This document shows positions 1-8,377 of a stretch of DNA of 64,000 nt, one piece after another. Under the pieces are notes generated by a model. That model ran no database searches. It was given only the letters and a program-made list of their open reading frames with translations, and had not been told where the DNA came from. The position numbers and the translations under genes are program-made. The stretch is from an uncultured Bacteroidales bacterium (GTDB lineage Bacteria; Bacteroidota; Bacteroidia; Bacteroidales; P3). The first letter of the stretch is position 1. Every line of letters begins with the position of its first letter. The stretch lies in NCBI GenBank assembly GCA_937876865.1, contig CALEFF010000040.1, positions 1 through 64,000 of the forward strand, written 5' to 3'.

Positions 1-95
1 GTCTTGGCGTGGCTGCTCTTATTTTGGGTATTGTTTTGAAAGCTTGGGATAAGAAAAAAGGTCTTGGATTGGAAGAACCAAATATCAAAGACTAA
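1..95 (+). CDS. C-terminal end of an unidentified membrane protein (partial)
   Basis: Only the last 30 codons are in the window. The readable frame starts at base 3 and ends with TAA at 93-95; the other two plus-strand frames are closed by stops. The visible peptide has a hydrophobic stretch (LGVAALILGIVL) followed by a Lys-rich, polar tail, as at the cytoplasmic end of a last transmembrane helix of a transporter. A terminator hairpin follows 28 bases later. The family cannot be told from this fragment. Confidence 0.55.
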   Translation, partial: LGVAALILGIVLKAWDKKKGLGLEEPNIKD

Positions 96-122
96 TTAAG
101 ATTTTTAGTTTAAGTAACTGCA

Positions 123-158
123 AAATAGGGATTTGTTAATTCAAATCCCTATTTTTTT
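123..158 (+). terminator. Rho-independent terminator after the partial membrane gene
   Basis: A 13-bp perfect stem (123-135 with 142-154, AAATAGGGATTTG and its complement) has a 6-base loop and ends in a T run. It lies just downstream of the plus-strand gene that ends at 95. From here to about 358 I see no gene or clear signal. Confidence 0.85.
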
Positions 159-358
159 GTCTTATTGCAATTTTAACTTAACTGCTTATATTTTCAAAAA
201 ACACGGTCAATCCCTTTGCTGATTAAATTTTCTTTAAGCATTTGAGCTTAAAATCGCATTTTTAGTTTGTAAATATTTTGCGTGCAATGGGTTAAGTGAT
301 TTTTTAGAATTTTAAAATTTTTACGAAAATTGAAGGTTTCTTATCGAATAACAATAAA

Positions 359-400
359 AAATAACTCTTAGCTTTATAAAATTAAAACTAAGAGTTATTT
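359..400 (-). terminator. Terminator of the outer-membrane protein gene
   Basis: An inverted repeat pairs 360-371 with 388-399 (AATAACTCTTAG and its complement). On the minus strand the hairpin is followed by a T-rich run (A run at 353-361 on plus), so it fits as terminator of the minus-strand gene ending at 447. A short direct repeat TAATTCTAAGAAA (404-416, 424-436) lies between stop codon and hairpin. Confidence 0.75.
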
Positions 401-446
401 TTTTAATTCTAAGAAAGAATTTTCTAATTCTAAGAAAAAATTTCGT

Positions 447-1187
447 TTAGAATTGGAATCCTATTCCTATTTCTAATGGGAATAGATTTAATGTACGTCC
501 TTCTTTTATTGAGGTTGTGTTTAATGGATTTCTGCTTTCAACTGTCATATCTATATCAAAAGCTCTGTAACGGTAATTTGCCATTAGAGAAAAGTTTCCA
601 AAGAAGAATTTTACTCCAACAGGAACATAGAATGCGTGCTGAATAACCTTTGAATCTAAAACCATAGCATAGCCTTCTGTAGATTTGCTTAGATGCAATT
701 CTCCATAATCGTATCCAAATCCTGCATATATACTCATTCCATTTTTATGGTTTTTAGAAAAGAACATTCTCGCTCCAATATTGTAATCTACATAAGCAGA
801 ATGTGTAAAGGTTCTTGCTTTTGTCATGTCAAGAGAATTTTCCGAGTAAGTTCTTAATCCGAATGTGTATCCAAAGTTAAAACCTACAGTAAAATGATCT
901 AATCCTATTGGAAGCTCCATTCTATAAGCTAAACCTATACCTTTGTCCGGCATTGCAAAGCCTAAGTCTTCCGCAATTCCGGAATTAGCGTCCATTGTTG
1001 CGAAAGTAAAATAAAAATCAGTAAAATCTGATGATTTTTTTTCCTCTACTGCAACTTCTTCTACCTCTCCTGCAGGTTCTTCTACATAATATTCTTCTTC
1101 AATCACTACTTGTGCTTTTGCTTCTGTGAAGGCAAAAAGCGAACACATTGAAAAACAAATCAATGCTAATTTTGCGTTTCTTTTCAT
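447..1187 (-). CDS. Outer-membrane beta-barrel protein (porin-like, unknown ligand)
   Basis: The 246-residue product has a Sec signal peptide (about residues 1-26, cleavage after AKAQ). A very acidic linker rich in Glu, Val and Tyr follows (about 27-55), then alternating polar/aromatic strands up to the C terminus. The last residue is Phe (IGIGFQF), the usual closing signature of a beta-barrel inserted by BAM. The size suggests an eight-stranded OmpW/OmpA-barrel-type protein without a peptidoglycan-binding domain. The gene is monocistronic, with its own promoter at 1224-1252 and terminator at 359-400. A G8/C8 homopolymer lies upstream (1278-1285). Barrel class is inferred from sequence character; no substrate can be named. 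Confidence 0.75.
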   Translation of the reverse strand: MKRNAKLALICFSMCSLFAFTEAKAQVVIEEEYYVEEPAGEVEEVAVEEKKSSDFTDFYFTFATMDANSGIAEDLGFAMPDKGIGLAYRMELPIGLDHFTVGFNFGYTFGLRTYSENSLDMTKARTFTHSAYVDYNIGARMFFSKNHKNGMSIYAGFGYDYGELHLSKSTEGYAMVLDSKVIQHAFYVPVGVKFFFGNFSLMANYRYRAFDIDMTVESRNPLNTTSIKEGRTLNLFPLEIGIGFQF

Positions 1188-1223
1188 ACTATATAAATTT
1201 TAGTTTATAATTATTCTATATTG

Positions 1224-1252
1224 CAAATTTACAAATATTTTACTATAACAAA
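1224..1252 (-). promoter_or_regulatory. Bacteroidetes-type promoter of the outer-membrane protein gene
   Basis: On the minus strand TTTG (1249-1252 on plus) and TAAATTTG (1224-1231) are separated by 17 bases. This matches the Bacteroidetes consensus TTTG / TAnnTTTG, with a slightly short spacer. The expected leader before the ATG at 1187 is about 30 bases. Confidence 0.6.
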
Positions 1253-1277
1253 CAAATAAATCGATAATTTTGTTTAT

Positions 1278-1285
1278 GGGGGGGG
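1278..1285. repeat. G8 homopolymer tract
   Basis: Eight consecutive G on plus in an otherwise very AT-rich intergenic stretch. It lies 25 bases upstream of the TTTG element of the minus-strand outer-membrane protein promoter. On the plus strand it is flanked by TTTG (1269-1272) and TAAATCTTTG (1286-1295). This arrangement resembles the G9 promoter at 19.6 kb. Such tracts are prone to slippage. Confidence 0.7.
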
Positions 1286-1308
1286 TAAATCTTTGGTTTT
1301 CAAAAGTT

Positions 1309-1353
1309 TAATAATAAAAAAATAACGGACTTTATTTAAAAAATCCGTTATTT
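1309..1353 (-). terminator. Terminator of aspS
   Basis: A 9-bp stem pairs 1321-1329 with 1344-1352 (AATAACGGA/TCCGTTATT). On the minus strand a T run follows (A run 1314-1320 on plus). It lies 22 bases past the aspS stop codon. Confidence 0.8.
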
Positions 1354-1373
1354 GCTTTATATAAATAGTTTCT

Positions 1374-3125
1374 TTATTGCTTTGGAATAAGCGAAATATT
1401 CAATTCTTCAAGTTGAGCAGGAGAAATTTCTGATGGACTTTCAATCATTATATCTCTTGCTTTGTTGTTTTTAGGGAAAGCAATGAAATCTCTAATTGTC
1501 TCAACGCCAGCGAACATTGAACACATTCTATCAAAACCGAATGCTATACCTCCGTGAGGTGGAGCACCGTATTCAAATGCGTTAAGCAAGAATCCGAATT
1601 GAGCTTGTGCTTCTTCTTCGCTGAAACCTAATGCTTTAAACATATCATTTTGCATATTGCGGTCGTAAATACGTATTGAACCTCCTCCAATCTCTGTTCC
1701 ATTTACAACAAGGTCGTATGCGTTTGCTCTTACTTCGCCCGGAGATGTGAAAAGTTTTGAATAATCTTCTGATTTCAAAGAAGTGAAAGGGTGATGTTTT
1801 GCATAGAAACGTTGAGTTTCTTCGTCCCATTCTAAAAGTGGGAAATCAACAACCCATAACGGCTTGTAGTTGAAAGGATCTCTCAATCCAAGACGTGTTC
1901 CCATTTCAAGACGAAGAGCACATAAAGCAGTTTGAGTTTTTTCCTTAGCTCCTGCCATAACAAGCATTAAATCGCCTGGTTTTGCTGAGAATTTATCTGC
2001 TATTTTTTGTAATTGCTCTGCGTTAAAGAACTTATCTACAGAGGATTTGAATGATCCATCTTCATTATACTTAATATAAACCAATCCGCTTGCACCAACT
2101 TGTGGACGTTTTACAAAATCGGTTAATTCATCTAATTGTTTACGAGTATAGTTTGCACAACCCTCTGCACAAATTCCTACAACTAATTCCGCAGAATCAA
2201 ATACAGAGAATCCGTTCCCTTGTGCTACATCATTCAATTCCACAAACCTCATCTCAAATCTTGTATCAGGCTTATCGCTTCCGTAATATTTCATTGCATC
2301 TGCGTAAGTCATTCTTGGAAAATCGTCTAATTCTAAGCCTTTTACTTGTTTGAAAAGATATTTCATCAAGCCTTCAAACATTTGTAAAACATCTTCTTGT
2401 TCTACAAAACTCATTTCACAATCTACTTGTGTAAATTCTGGTTGTCTGTCTGCTCTTAAATCCTCGTCTCTAAAACATTTTACGATTTGGAAGTAGCGAT
2501 CGTAACCTGCAACCATCAATAATTGTTTGAAAGTTTGAGGAGATTGAGGTAAGGCATAGAATTCGTTTGGATTTACACGAGAAGGCACAACGAAATCTCT
2601 CGCTCCTTCTGGTGTAGAACGAATTAAAAACGGAGTTTCTATTTCCATAAACTTTTTATCATTCATATAATTTCTGATAAGTATGGAAAGTTGGTGTCTT
2701 AATTCAAGATTTTTTCTTACAATGCCTCTTCTAAGGTCTAAATAACGGTATTTCATTCTCAATTCTTCACCTCCGTCTGTGTTATCTTCTATTGTGAAAG
2801 GTGGAGTTTTGGCTTCGTTCAATACTGTTATTTCTTCTACAAGAATTTCTATTTCTCCTGTTGGAATATTTTTATTTTTATTGCTTCTTTCTGCTACTAC
2901 TCCTTTAATTTGCAAAACATATTCTCTTCCAAGCATTCTTGCTTTTTCGCATAGAGCAGAATTTGTTTCCATATTAAAGACAAGTTGTGTTATTCCGTAA
3001 CGATCTCTTAGGTCAATAAAGGTCATTCCGCCTAAATCGCGAGAACGTTGCAACCAACCTGCAAGTGTTACTTGTGTTCCACAATCTTTGAGAGTTAATT
3101 CTCCACAAGTGTGAGTTCTTAACAT
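1374..3125 (-). CDS. aspS: Aspartyl-tRNA synthetase
   Basis: Class II aminoacyl-tRNA synthetase that charges tRNA-Asp with aspartate using ATP, in the cytoplasm. The 583 residues show the bacterial order: N-terminal OB-fold anticodon-binding domain (about 1-105), catalytic core with motif 2 [14 protein letters not shown] (218-231), the bacterial GAD insertion (about 300-400), and motif 3 GIAFGFDRM ending near residue 534. Full length is normal for a bacterial enzyme. It is the last gene of a tight minus-strand cluster (antiporter, ackA, acyltransferase, aspS); only 9 bases separate it from the acyltransferase gene, and a terminator follows. Confidence 0.97.
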   Translation of the reverse strand: MLRTHTCGELTLKDCGTQVTLAGWLQRSRDLGGMTFIDLRDRYGITQLVFNMETNSALCEKARMLGREYVLQIKGVVAERSNKNKNIPTGEIEILVEEITVLNEAKTPPFTIEDNTDGGEELRMKYRYLDLRRGIVRKNLELRHQLSILIRNYMNDKKFMEIETPFLIRSTPEGARDFVVPSRVNPNEFYALPQSPQTFKQLLMVAGYDRYFQIVKCFRDEDLRADRQPEFTQVDCEMSFVEQEDVLQMFEGLMKYLFKQVKGLELDDFPRMTYADAMKYYGSDKPDTRFEMRFVELNDVAQGNGFSVFDSAELVVGICAEGCANYTRKQLDELTDFVKRPQVGASGLVYIKYNEDGSFKSSVDKFFNAEQLQKIADKFSAKPGDLMLVMAGAKEKTQTALCALRLEMGTRLGLRDPFNYKPLWVVDFPLLEWDEETQRFYAKHHPFTSLKSEDYSKLFTSPGEVRANAYDLVVNGTEIGGGSIRIYDRNMQNDMFKALGFSEEEAQAQFGFLLNAFEYGAPPHGGIAFGFDRMCSMFAGVETIRDFIAFPKNNKARDIMIESPSEISPAQLEELNISLIPKQ

Positions 3126-3134
3126 ATTACGTTA

Positions 3135-3698
3135 TTATTTATTTTGATATTGTTTACTTAGATTAAAGTTTTCAGGATATTTTGCTACTTTATCCTTATA
3201 AAATTCTTGGATTTCCTTTAAGTCTTCTTCGTAATTGCCTGTTGGATAGAAGATTTTTCCGCTACCACCTTGTTTTTTCTCATAGTCTAACCAAGAAAGA
3301 TATATTGGCTTTCCTGATTTCATTGCAATATGATAAAAACCTTTTTTCCAATGTTCTGTATATTTTCTTGTACCTTCAGGAGTTATGATTACAGAAAAGT
3401 CATCATTTTCTTTTAATCTTTTGACTGCTTCATCTACAAGGCCTGCTCCTTTTTTTCTATCAACAGGAACACCTCCCAAAGCTTTCAAAATAGGTCCCAA
3501 AGGGAAAAAAAACATTTCTTTTTTAATGAAAAAATGGGCATTAACGCCTAATTTCCATAAGCCGCAACGCCCCCAAACGAAGTCCCACATTGATGTATGT
3601 GGGGCTTCTATGAATACACAATTTTTCATCTGAGGTTCGGGCTCTCCAATCAATTTCCAACCGCCGAGCCACATAAGAAAATCCGCAAATTTCTTCAT
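3135..3698 (-). CDS. 1-acyl-glycerol-3-phosphate acyltransferase-type protein (PlsC-like)
   Basis: Membrane-associated acyltransferase fold of 187 residues, short for PlsC (usually about 240). The catalytic HX4D motif is HTSMWD at 34-39 and the substrate-binding motif is TPEGTR at 106-111. An FPLG segment (around 65-68) and VPVD (77-80) match the conserved block order of the PlsC/LPLAT family. It probably transfers an acyl chain to a lysophospholipid or another glycerolipid acceptor; the exact substrate is not visible. It sits between ackA (gap 3 bases) and aspS (gap 9 bases), so it is co-transcribed with unrelated housekeeping genes. Confidence 0.85.
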   Translation of the reverse strand: MKKFADFLMWLGGWKLIGEPEPQMKNCVFIEAPHTSMWDFVWGRCGLWKLGVNAHFFIKKEMFFFPLGPILKALGGVPVDRKKGAGLVDEAVKRLKENDDFSVIITPEGTRKYTEHWKKGFYHIAMKSGKPIYLSWLDYEKKQGGSGKIFYPTGNYEEDLKEIQEFYKDKVAKYPENFNLSKQYQNK

Positions 3699-3701
3699 TT
3701 A

Positions 3702-4901
3702 CTATTTCACAATTGAATAAGTATCTTGTGCAATTACTAATTCTTCGTCAGTAGTTACAGAAAGAATTTTTACTCTACTGCTTTCCTTAGAGATAATTCC
3801 GTCTTGTCCAGCCATAGCTTCATTTTGTTTTTCATCTATTTCTGCACCTAAGAATTCTAATCCACGACAAATTTCTTGTCTTTGCCACCATGCGTTTTCT
3901 CCTATACCTCCTGTAAATAAGATTGCATCAACTCCTCCCATTGCAGCTGCATATGCTCCAATATATTTTTTAACTCTGTATGCAAACATATCAAATGCAT
4001 AAGTTTCTCTTTCTTTTCCTTCTCTTTTTCCTGCCATTATATCACGCATATCAACAACTCCTCCTGTGATTCCATTTAAACCACATTTTTTGTTAATGAA
4101 GTTGTTCATTTCTTTAATAGTCATATTTTCTTTTTCTGCAATATAAAGAAGAACTCCAAGATCTAAATCTCCACATCTTGAACCCATAATCAATCCTTCA
4201 ACAGGTGTAAAGCCCATTGATGTATCTACTGATTTTCCGTCTTTAACTGCACAAATTGAAGCACCAGATCCTAAGTGACAAGAAATGATTTTTGAATTAT
4301 TTATATCTAATCCTGCCATTTTTGCTGCCTTTGGAGCAACAAATCTATGAGATGTTCCGTGGAATCCATAACGGCGAACTTTATCTGTTTGATAATATTC
4401 GTATGGTATTGCATAAAGATAAGCCTCTGCTGGCATTGATTGGTGGAAAGATGTATCAAATACTGCTACCTGAGGAACATTTGGTAATATTGCTTGCATT
4501 GCTTCTATTCCTTGAAGATTTGCAGGATTGTGAAGTGGTGCTAATGCAAATAAAGATCTTATTTGTTCTTTTTCTTTTTCGCCTACTAAAACTGATTGTT
4601 TGAATATTTCTCCTCCGTGTGCAACTCTGTGTCCGCAAGCATTGATTTCTGTCAATGAAGCTATAACTCCTATTTTTTCATCTACCAAAGCTTCTAACAC
4701 CATTTTAATACCTGCTTTGTGATCTGGTATAGGTTGTTGTACATAATATTTATCTTTTCCAACAGGTTTATGAGTAAATTCACCCATTTCTAAACCTATT
4801 CTTTCTAATAATCCTTTTGCCAATAATGTGGCATTGTTATCCATATCTATCAATTGATATTTGATAGAACTACTTCCGCAATTTAATACTAATATTTTCA
4901 T
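3702..4901 (-). CDS. ackA: Acetate kinase
   Basis: Interconverts acetyl phosphate plus ADP with acetate plus ATP, the final ATP-forming step of acetate fermentation. The 399-residue length is typical. Visible family signatures are LNCGSSSIKYQLID (6-19, with the Asn7 ligand), RVAHGGE (Arg92) and VFDTSFHQSM with the catalytic Asp149, then the glycine-rich nucleotide-binding half including LFTGGIGENA. The usual partner pta is not in the window, so acetyl phosphate must come from a gene elsewhere. Tightly clustered with the downstream acyltransferase and 23 bases after the antiporter gene. Confidence 0.97.
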   Translation of the reverse strand: MKILVLNCGSSSIKYQLIDMDNNATLLAKGLLERIGLEMGEFTHKPVGKDKYYVQQPIPDHKAGIKMVLEALVDEKIGVIASLTEINACGHRVAHGGEIFKQSVLVGEKEKEQIRSLFALAPLHNPANLQGIEAMQAILPNVPQVAVFDTSFHQSMPAEAYLYAIPYEYYQTDKVRRYGFHGTSHRFVAPKAAKMAGLDINNSKIISCHLGSGASICAVKDGKSVDTSMGFTPVEGLIMGSRCGDLDLGVLLYIAEKENMTIKEMNNFINKKCGLNGITGGVVDMRDIMAGKREGKERETYAFDMFAYRVKKYIGAYAAAMGGVDAILFTGGIGENAWWQRQEICRGLEFLGAEIDEKQNEAMAGQDGIISKESSRVKILSVTTDEELVIAQDTYSIVK

Positions 4902-4924
4902 TTCTTCTATTATGTGTTTAATTT

Positions 4925-6418
4925 TTACTTTTCTACTTTTAATTTTTTATAAACTTCTTGCAATGATTCATAATCATCTGTCATTATAAGGAGTTTATCT
5001 TTTGGATTTAATTCTGTTTTTCCTGTTGGAACAAAATATTTCTCATCTCTTTTAACCATAACTGCCAAAGAATTTTCAGGCAATTTTATATCCATTAAAC
5101 GATTTCCTATCTCAAATGTATTTTCATTTAATTCTACTTCTGCCAAAACAGTTTTTATATCATTGGAAACATCTATATCAAAATCTTTTAATTTAGATAC
5201 GTCTTTTGATTTCTCAGCCAACTTTAACCAACGTGCGACTATTGGTAGCGAAGTGCCTTGAATTAACAAAGAAACTAAGGTGCAGAAAAAAACTATATTG
5301 AAAATCAATTGTGAATTAGGTAATTCTGCTGATAATGGCATAATTGCAAAGATAATTGGCACAGCCCCTCTTAGTCCTACCCAAGAAACGTATGTTTTAG
5401 CTTTAAGAGTCATCTTTTTAAACGGCAAAAGGCATAAAAATACAGACAATGGTCTAGCGATAAATATCATTAGCAAACTTATTATAACAGAAGGCAATAT
5501 TACAGGTAGCAATTCACTTGGGTTCACAAGCAATCCTAACATCAAAAACATTATCAACTGAAACAACCAAGCTAAACCATCAAAAAATTTAATAGAAGAG
5601 CGTTTGTGTACAAACTTTGAATTTCCTATTACTAAACCTGCTATATACACGGCTAAATATCCATTACCTTGCAAAAAGTAAGTTGCTGAAAAAATAAATA
5701 TACAGAAAGTTAAAACTAAAATCGGATAAAGAGAATCGTTACCTATTTTTATTCTATTTATGACAAAAATAGCTAACTTACCCAAAGCGTATCCCAAACC
5801 AGCTCCTATTGCAAGTTGCATAATTAACTTCCCAATAATAACCAATATACTTGGAGTAGAACCAAGAGAAATAATATCAACAAGTGTTAAAACCAAAAGA
5901 TATGCCATAGGGTCATTACTTCCACTTTCAAGCTCTAACATTGGTCTTAGATTCTGTTTTAAATGCAAATTCTTAGAACGTAATATAGAAAATACAGATG
6001 CAGAATCAGTAGAAGACATAATAGAGGCTAATAACAAAGAAGTCATAAAACCAATCCCTGCACTTGCCATTGTTGCTCCTAAAACCCACCAAATTAACAA
6101 ACCCATAATTAAGGCTGTTATCAATACGCCAAAAGTAGATAATAAAACTCCTTGCACAAGTACAGGTTTTATCTCGTTTATCTTAGTATCCATACCACCA
6201 GAGAACAATATGATACACAAAGCGACTGTTCCTATCGCTTGAGCCATATATATATCATCAAATTCCACCCCTAATCCATCACTACCAGCCAACATTCCTA
6301 CACCTAAGAACAATAACAAGGAAGGAACTCCAAACTTAGAGCTTGCCTTACCTGCAAACACACTTAGAAAGAATAAGAATGATAAGACTAATAAGATTAT
6401 TTCAATTTGAATTTGCAT
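4925..6418 (-). CDS. Potassium/proton antiporter, NhaP2/CvrA type
   Basis: Cation:proton antiporter (CPA1-type exchanger domain) with a cytoplasmic regulatory C terminus. Residues about 1-390 form some 12 hydrophobic helices, including the conserved core LLASIMSSTDSASVFSILR and the later VSWVGLRGAVPI. Residues about 410-497 look like a TrkA-C (RCK_C) domain, as in the K+/H+ antiporter NhaP2 (497 residues here, close to family length). It likely exports K+ (possibly Na+) in exchange for protons for pH and volume control. A TAnnTTTG box at 6439-6446 gives it its own promoter. K+ versus Na+ preference is inferred from the RCK_C domain only. Confidence 0.85.
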   Translation of the reverse strand: MQIQIEIILLVLSFLFFLSVFAGKASSKFGVPSLLLFLGVGMLAGSDGLGVEFDDIYMAQAIGTVALCIILFSGGMDTKINEIKPVLVQGVLLSTFGVLITALIMGLLIWWVLGATMASAGIGFMTSLLLASIMSSTDSASVFSILRSKNLHLKQNLRPMLELESGSNDPMAYLLVLTLVDIISLGSTPSILVIIGKLIMQLAIGAGLGYALGKLAIFVINRIKIGNDSLYPILVLTFCIFIFSATYFLQGNGYLAVYIAGLVIGNSKFVHKRSSIKFFDGLAWLFQLIMFLMLGLLVNPSELLPVILPSVIISLLMIFIARPLSVFLCLLPFKKMTLKAKTYVSWVGLRGAVPIIFAIMPLSAELPNSQLIFNIVFFCTLVSLLIQGTSLPIVARWLKLAEKSKDVSKLKDFDIDVSNDIKTVLAEVELNENTFEIGNRLMDIKLPENSLAVMVKRDEKYFVPTGKTELNPKDKLLIMTDDYESLQEVYKKLKVEK

Positions 6419-6438
6419 AATATTTCATTTAATGGGTG

Positions 6439-6446
6439 CAAAAATA
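6439..6446 (-). promoter_or_regulatory. -7 promoter box for the antiporter operon
   Basis: The minus strand reads TATTTTTG, a full TAnnTTTG match, 21 bases upstream of the antiporter ATG. No good TTTG partner was found at the expected distance. Confidence 0.45.
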
Positions 6447-6466
6447 CGTAAAATTCTTTTTTTTTC

Positions 6467-7273
6467 CTAATTAACGCCAATATAAGATAAAAGTTGTTTT
6501 AAAAACACTATTGTTTTCTCTACCATAACCCAATGACCACAAGAATCAATAGTAACAATTTTAGAATTAGGCATCTTTTCTTTAAAAATCCACAAATCTT
6601 CCCTCTTTGTAAATTCTGAATTATCTCCACGAATAAGAAGAGTTGGTGTTTCAATTATACCAATATCTATCTTATCTGCCACTTTATCCATTTTCTTTGC
6701 CAACATTGGTGCATTAGATTTCCAAGACAAAACTATTTTATTTTCTTTTTCAGAAATAATAGAAGTTTGCACATTTTGCATTATCAAAGCAAGCCATCCT
6801 TTATCCTTAATCTGAGTTTTAAGAAAATTAAGCAACGATCCACGAGTCTCAAACTTTGAAATATTTAAATTAAATAGCACATTTGCAATCCCATTCTTAG
6901 AAAGCAAAAAAGGATAATTTATAGGTAAAATATCAACTACTACCAATTTATTATATTCATTTGGAAACAAATCCGCCATTTTCATTATAAGTTTTCCTCC
7001 CATTGAATGCCCTATTAAAATAGGTTTTTCCGATACTTTTTTTCTCTCTACAAAATCATGAAGAAAAATTGCAGTTTCTTTATACGAAAAATCCTCTGTA
7101 TGAAAACTTCTTCCATGATTTGGCAAATCTGGAATCAAAACATGAAAGCCACAATCTGCTAAAAATTCTCCTATTTTAAGCCAATGCTCCCCCATTCCAA
7201 GCCAACCATGAACTATTAGAATAGTTTGATTAAGCTTATTGTCAGAAATCATTTCTCTATAAAAAAAATCCAT
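6467..7273 (-). CDS. Alpha/beta hydrolase (esterase-like)
   Basis: Cytoplasmic alpha/beta-hydrolase fold protein of 268 residues, most like the YbfF/MenH-type esterases. The oxyanion-hole motif HGWLG is at 22-26 and the nucleophile elbow GHSMGG puts Ser at 90. The acid is probably Asp217 (LLIRGD) and the base His247 (SCGHWV), so the full catalytic triad is present. The substrate is not evident. It is transcribed from its own -7 box (7294-7301), divergent from rnfA, and lies 48 bases upstream of the antiporter gene. Confidence 0.85.
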   Translation of the reverse strand: MDFFYREMISDNKLNQTILIVHGWLGMGEHWLKIGEFLADCGFHVLIPDLPNHGRSFHTEDFSYKETAIFLHDFVERKKVSEKPILIGHSMGGKLIMKMADLFPNEYNKLVVVDILPINYPFLLSKNGIANVLFNLNISKFETRGSLLNFLKTQIKDKGWLALIMQNVQTSIISEKENKIVLSWKSNAPMLAKKMDKVADKIDIGIIETPTLLIRGDNSEFTKREDLWIFKEKMPNSKIVTIDSCGHWVMVEKTIVFLKQLLSYIGVN

Positions 7274-7293
7274 ATCAAATGTTTTAAGTCATA

Positions 7294-7301
7294 CAAAGGT
7301 A
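7294..7301 (-). promoter_or_regulatory. -7 promoter box for the hydrolase gene
   Basis: The minus strand reads TACCTTTG, a full TAnnTTTG match, 21 bases upstream of the ATG at 7273. The upstream TTTG element is not clear. Confidence 0.45.
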
Positions 7302-7370
7302 AAACAAAATTTTTAAACACAATATTTTTGTAAAATTTAAAATATCATATAAAAAAATTGCTTTTTTATT

Positions 7371-7400
7371 TTTGCAATTGAATAAAAAACATTAGTTTTG
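7371..7400 (+). promoter_or_regulatory. Promoter of rnfA
   Basis: TTTG (7371-7374), an 18-base spacer and TAGTTTTG (7393-7400) match the Bacteroidetes promoter form. The start codon follows 24 bases later. It shows that rnfA has its own promoter here, separate from the main rnf operon. Confidence 0.65.
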
Positions 7401-7424
7401 CAAAAAATATAAAAAAATCAAACT

Positions 7425-8003
7425 ATGGAATATGTATACATTATAATCTTTGCAGTATTTGTAAACAACGTTATCCTTTCTCAATTCCTTGGAATATGCC
7501 CATTTTTAGGTGTTTCCACAAAGGTAAGTACAGCCGCAGGTATGGGAGCAGCAGTAGTATTTGTGATGGCTCTTTCAACAGTCGTAACATTTTTGTTACA
7601 AGAATTTATACTTGTACCTTTAGAAATAGAGTTTCTACAAACTATTGTTTTCATATTAGTAATTGCTGCATTAGTTCAAATGGTTGAAATTATATTAAAG
7701 AAAATCAGTCCATCATTATACCAAGCCTTAGGAGTATTTCTTCCTCTAATTACAACAAACTGTGCAGTATTAGGAATATCTATTTTAGTTATTCAAAAAG
7801 GATATAATTTATTAGAAGGATTAACCTACTCTATTGGAATTTCATTAGGATTTACCTTAGCAATGGTTATATTTGCAGGACTTAGAGAACACTTAGAACT
7901 TGTTCAAGTACCAAAAGGAGTAAAAGGTATTCCTATTGCTTTAATTACAGCAGGTATTTTAGCTATGGCATTTATGGGATTTGCTGGTTTAGTAAAGATT
8001 TAA
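7425..8003 (+). CDS. rnfA: Rnf electron transport complex subunit A, split from the main rnf operon
   Basis: Integral membrane subunit of the ion-pumping ferredoxin:NAD+ oxidoreductase Rnf. The 192 residues form about six transmembrane helices. The family signatures NNVILSQFLGICPFLGVS (14-31) and TTNCAVLG (about 109-116) are present; each carries a conserved Cys thought to hold the intramembrane iron-sulfur cluster shared with RnfE. Most rnf operons keep rnfE and rnfA adjacent (order B-C-D-G-E-A). Here rnfB, C, D, G and E are at 27.2-32.1 kb and rnfA stands alone about 20 kb upstream with its own promoter. It is followed after 4 bases by a small unknown gene. The protein looks intact. Confidence 0.93.
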   Translation: MEYVYIIIFAVFVNNVILSQFLGICPFLGVSTKVSTAAGMGAAVVFVMALSTVVTFLLQEFILVPLEIEFLQTIVFILVIAALVQMVEIILKKISPSLYQALGVFLPLITTNCAVLGISILVIQKGYNLLEGLTYSIGISLGFTLAMVIFAGLREHLELVQVPKGVKGIPIALITAGILAMAFMGFAGLVKI

Positions 8004-8007
8004 AACT

Positions 8008-8370
8008 ATGATAGACAAGAAAGCCAACAAACAATTAGCAAAGGGTTTAAAAGAAAAGCCACGCAAACCAGGTTGGTGGGCTAAAAGAAGTAGAAAAATT
8101 TTGATTAAAGATATTCTTTCTTCATTGGAAGAATTTGAAATAAAAGATGCATGGGCTCATAAAGCCTTTGTGTCTGCACAAGAGAAAAGGCCAAAAAACA
8201 TTACTATATATGTAAACTTTGAAGGAGAAAAACCTGATGGTTTTGCTCACAAAGTAGATATGGCAATGGACAAAGCCTTCCCTAAGAAAAAAATAAATAT
8301 AATTGATATAAAGACTTTGCAATCCGCAATAATGGAGTTTGTATTTAAAGACGTAGAAAAGATTTTGTAG
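8008..8370 (+). CDS. Small conserved-looking protein of unknown function next to rnfA
   Basis: A 120-residue basic protein with no signal peptide or membrane helix. The N-terminal third is Lys/Arg-rich (KPRKPGWWAKRSRK). The C-terminal part, ITIYVNFEG ... KKINIIDIKTLQSAIMEFVF, has the strand-helix rhythm of the second half of MNT-type minimal nucleotidyltransferases (DIDLLVEF ... VDLVDLKxLKP). However, the GSxARG/DxD catalytic motif is absent, so at best it would be a catalytically dead relative. It starts 4 bases after rnfA and ends 7 bases before a glycosyltransferase gene, so it is co-transcribed with both. The real function is unknown. Confidence 0.7.
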   Translation: MIDKKANKQLAKGLKEKPRKPGWWAKRSRKILIKDILSSLEEFEIKDAWAHKAFVSAQEKRPKNITIYVNFEGEKPDGFAHKVDMAMDKAFPKKKINIIDIKTLQSAIMEFVFKDVEKIL

Positions 8371-8377
8371 TTCTTAT

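Noticed and set aside
5760..6242. A 160-codon open frame on plus, opposite the antiporter gene
   Set aside because: It mirrors the hydrophobic codons of a well-supported transporter, has no promoter box and no family resemblance.
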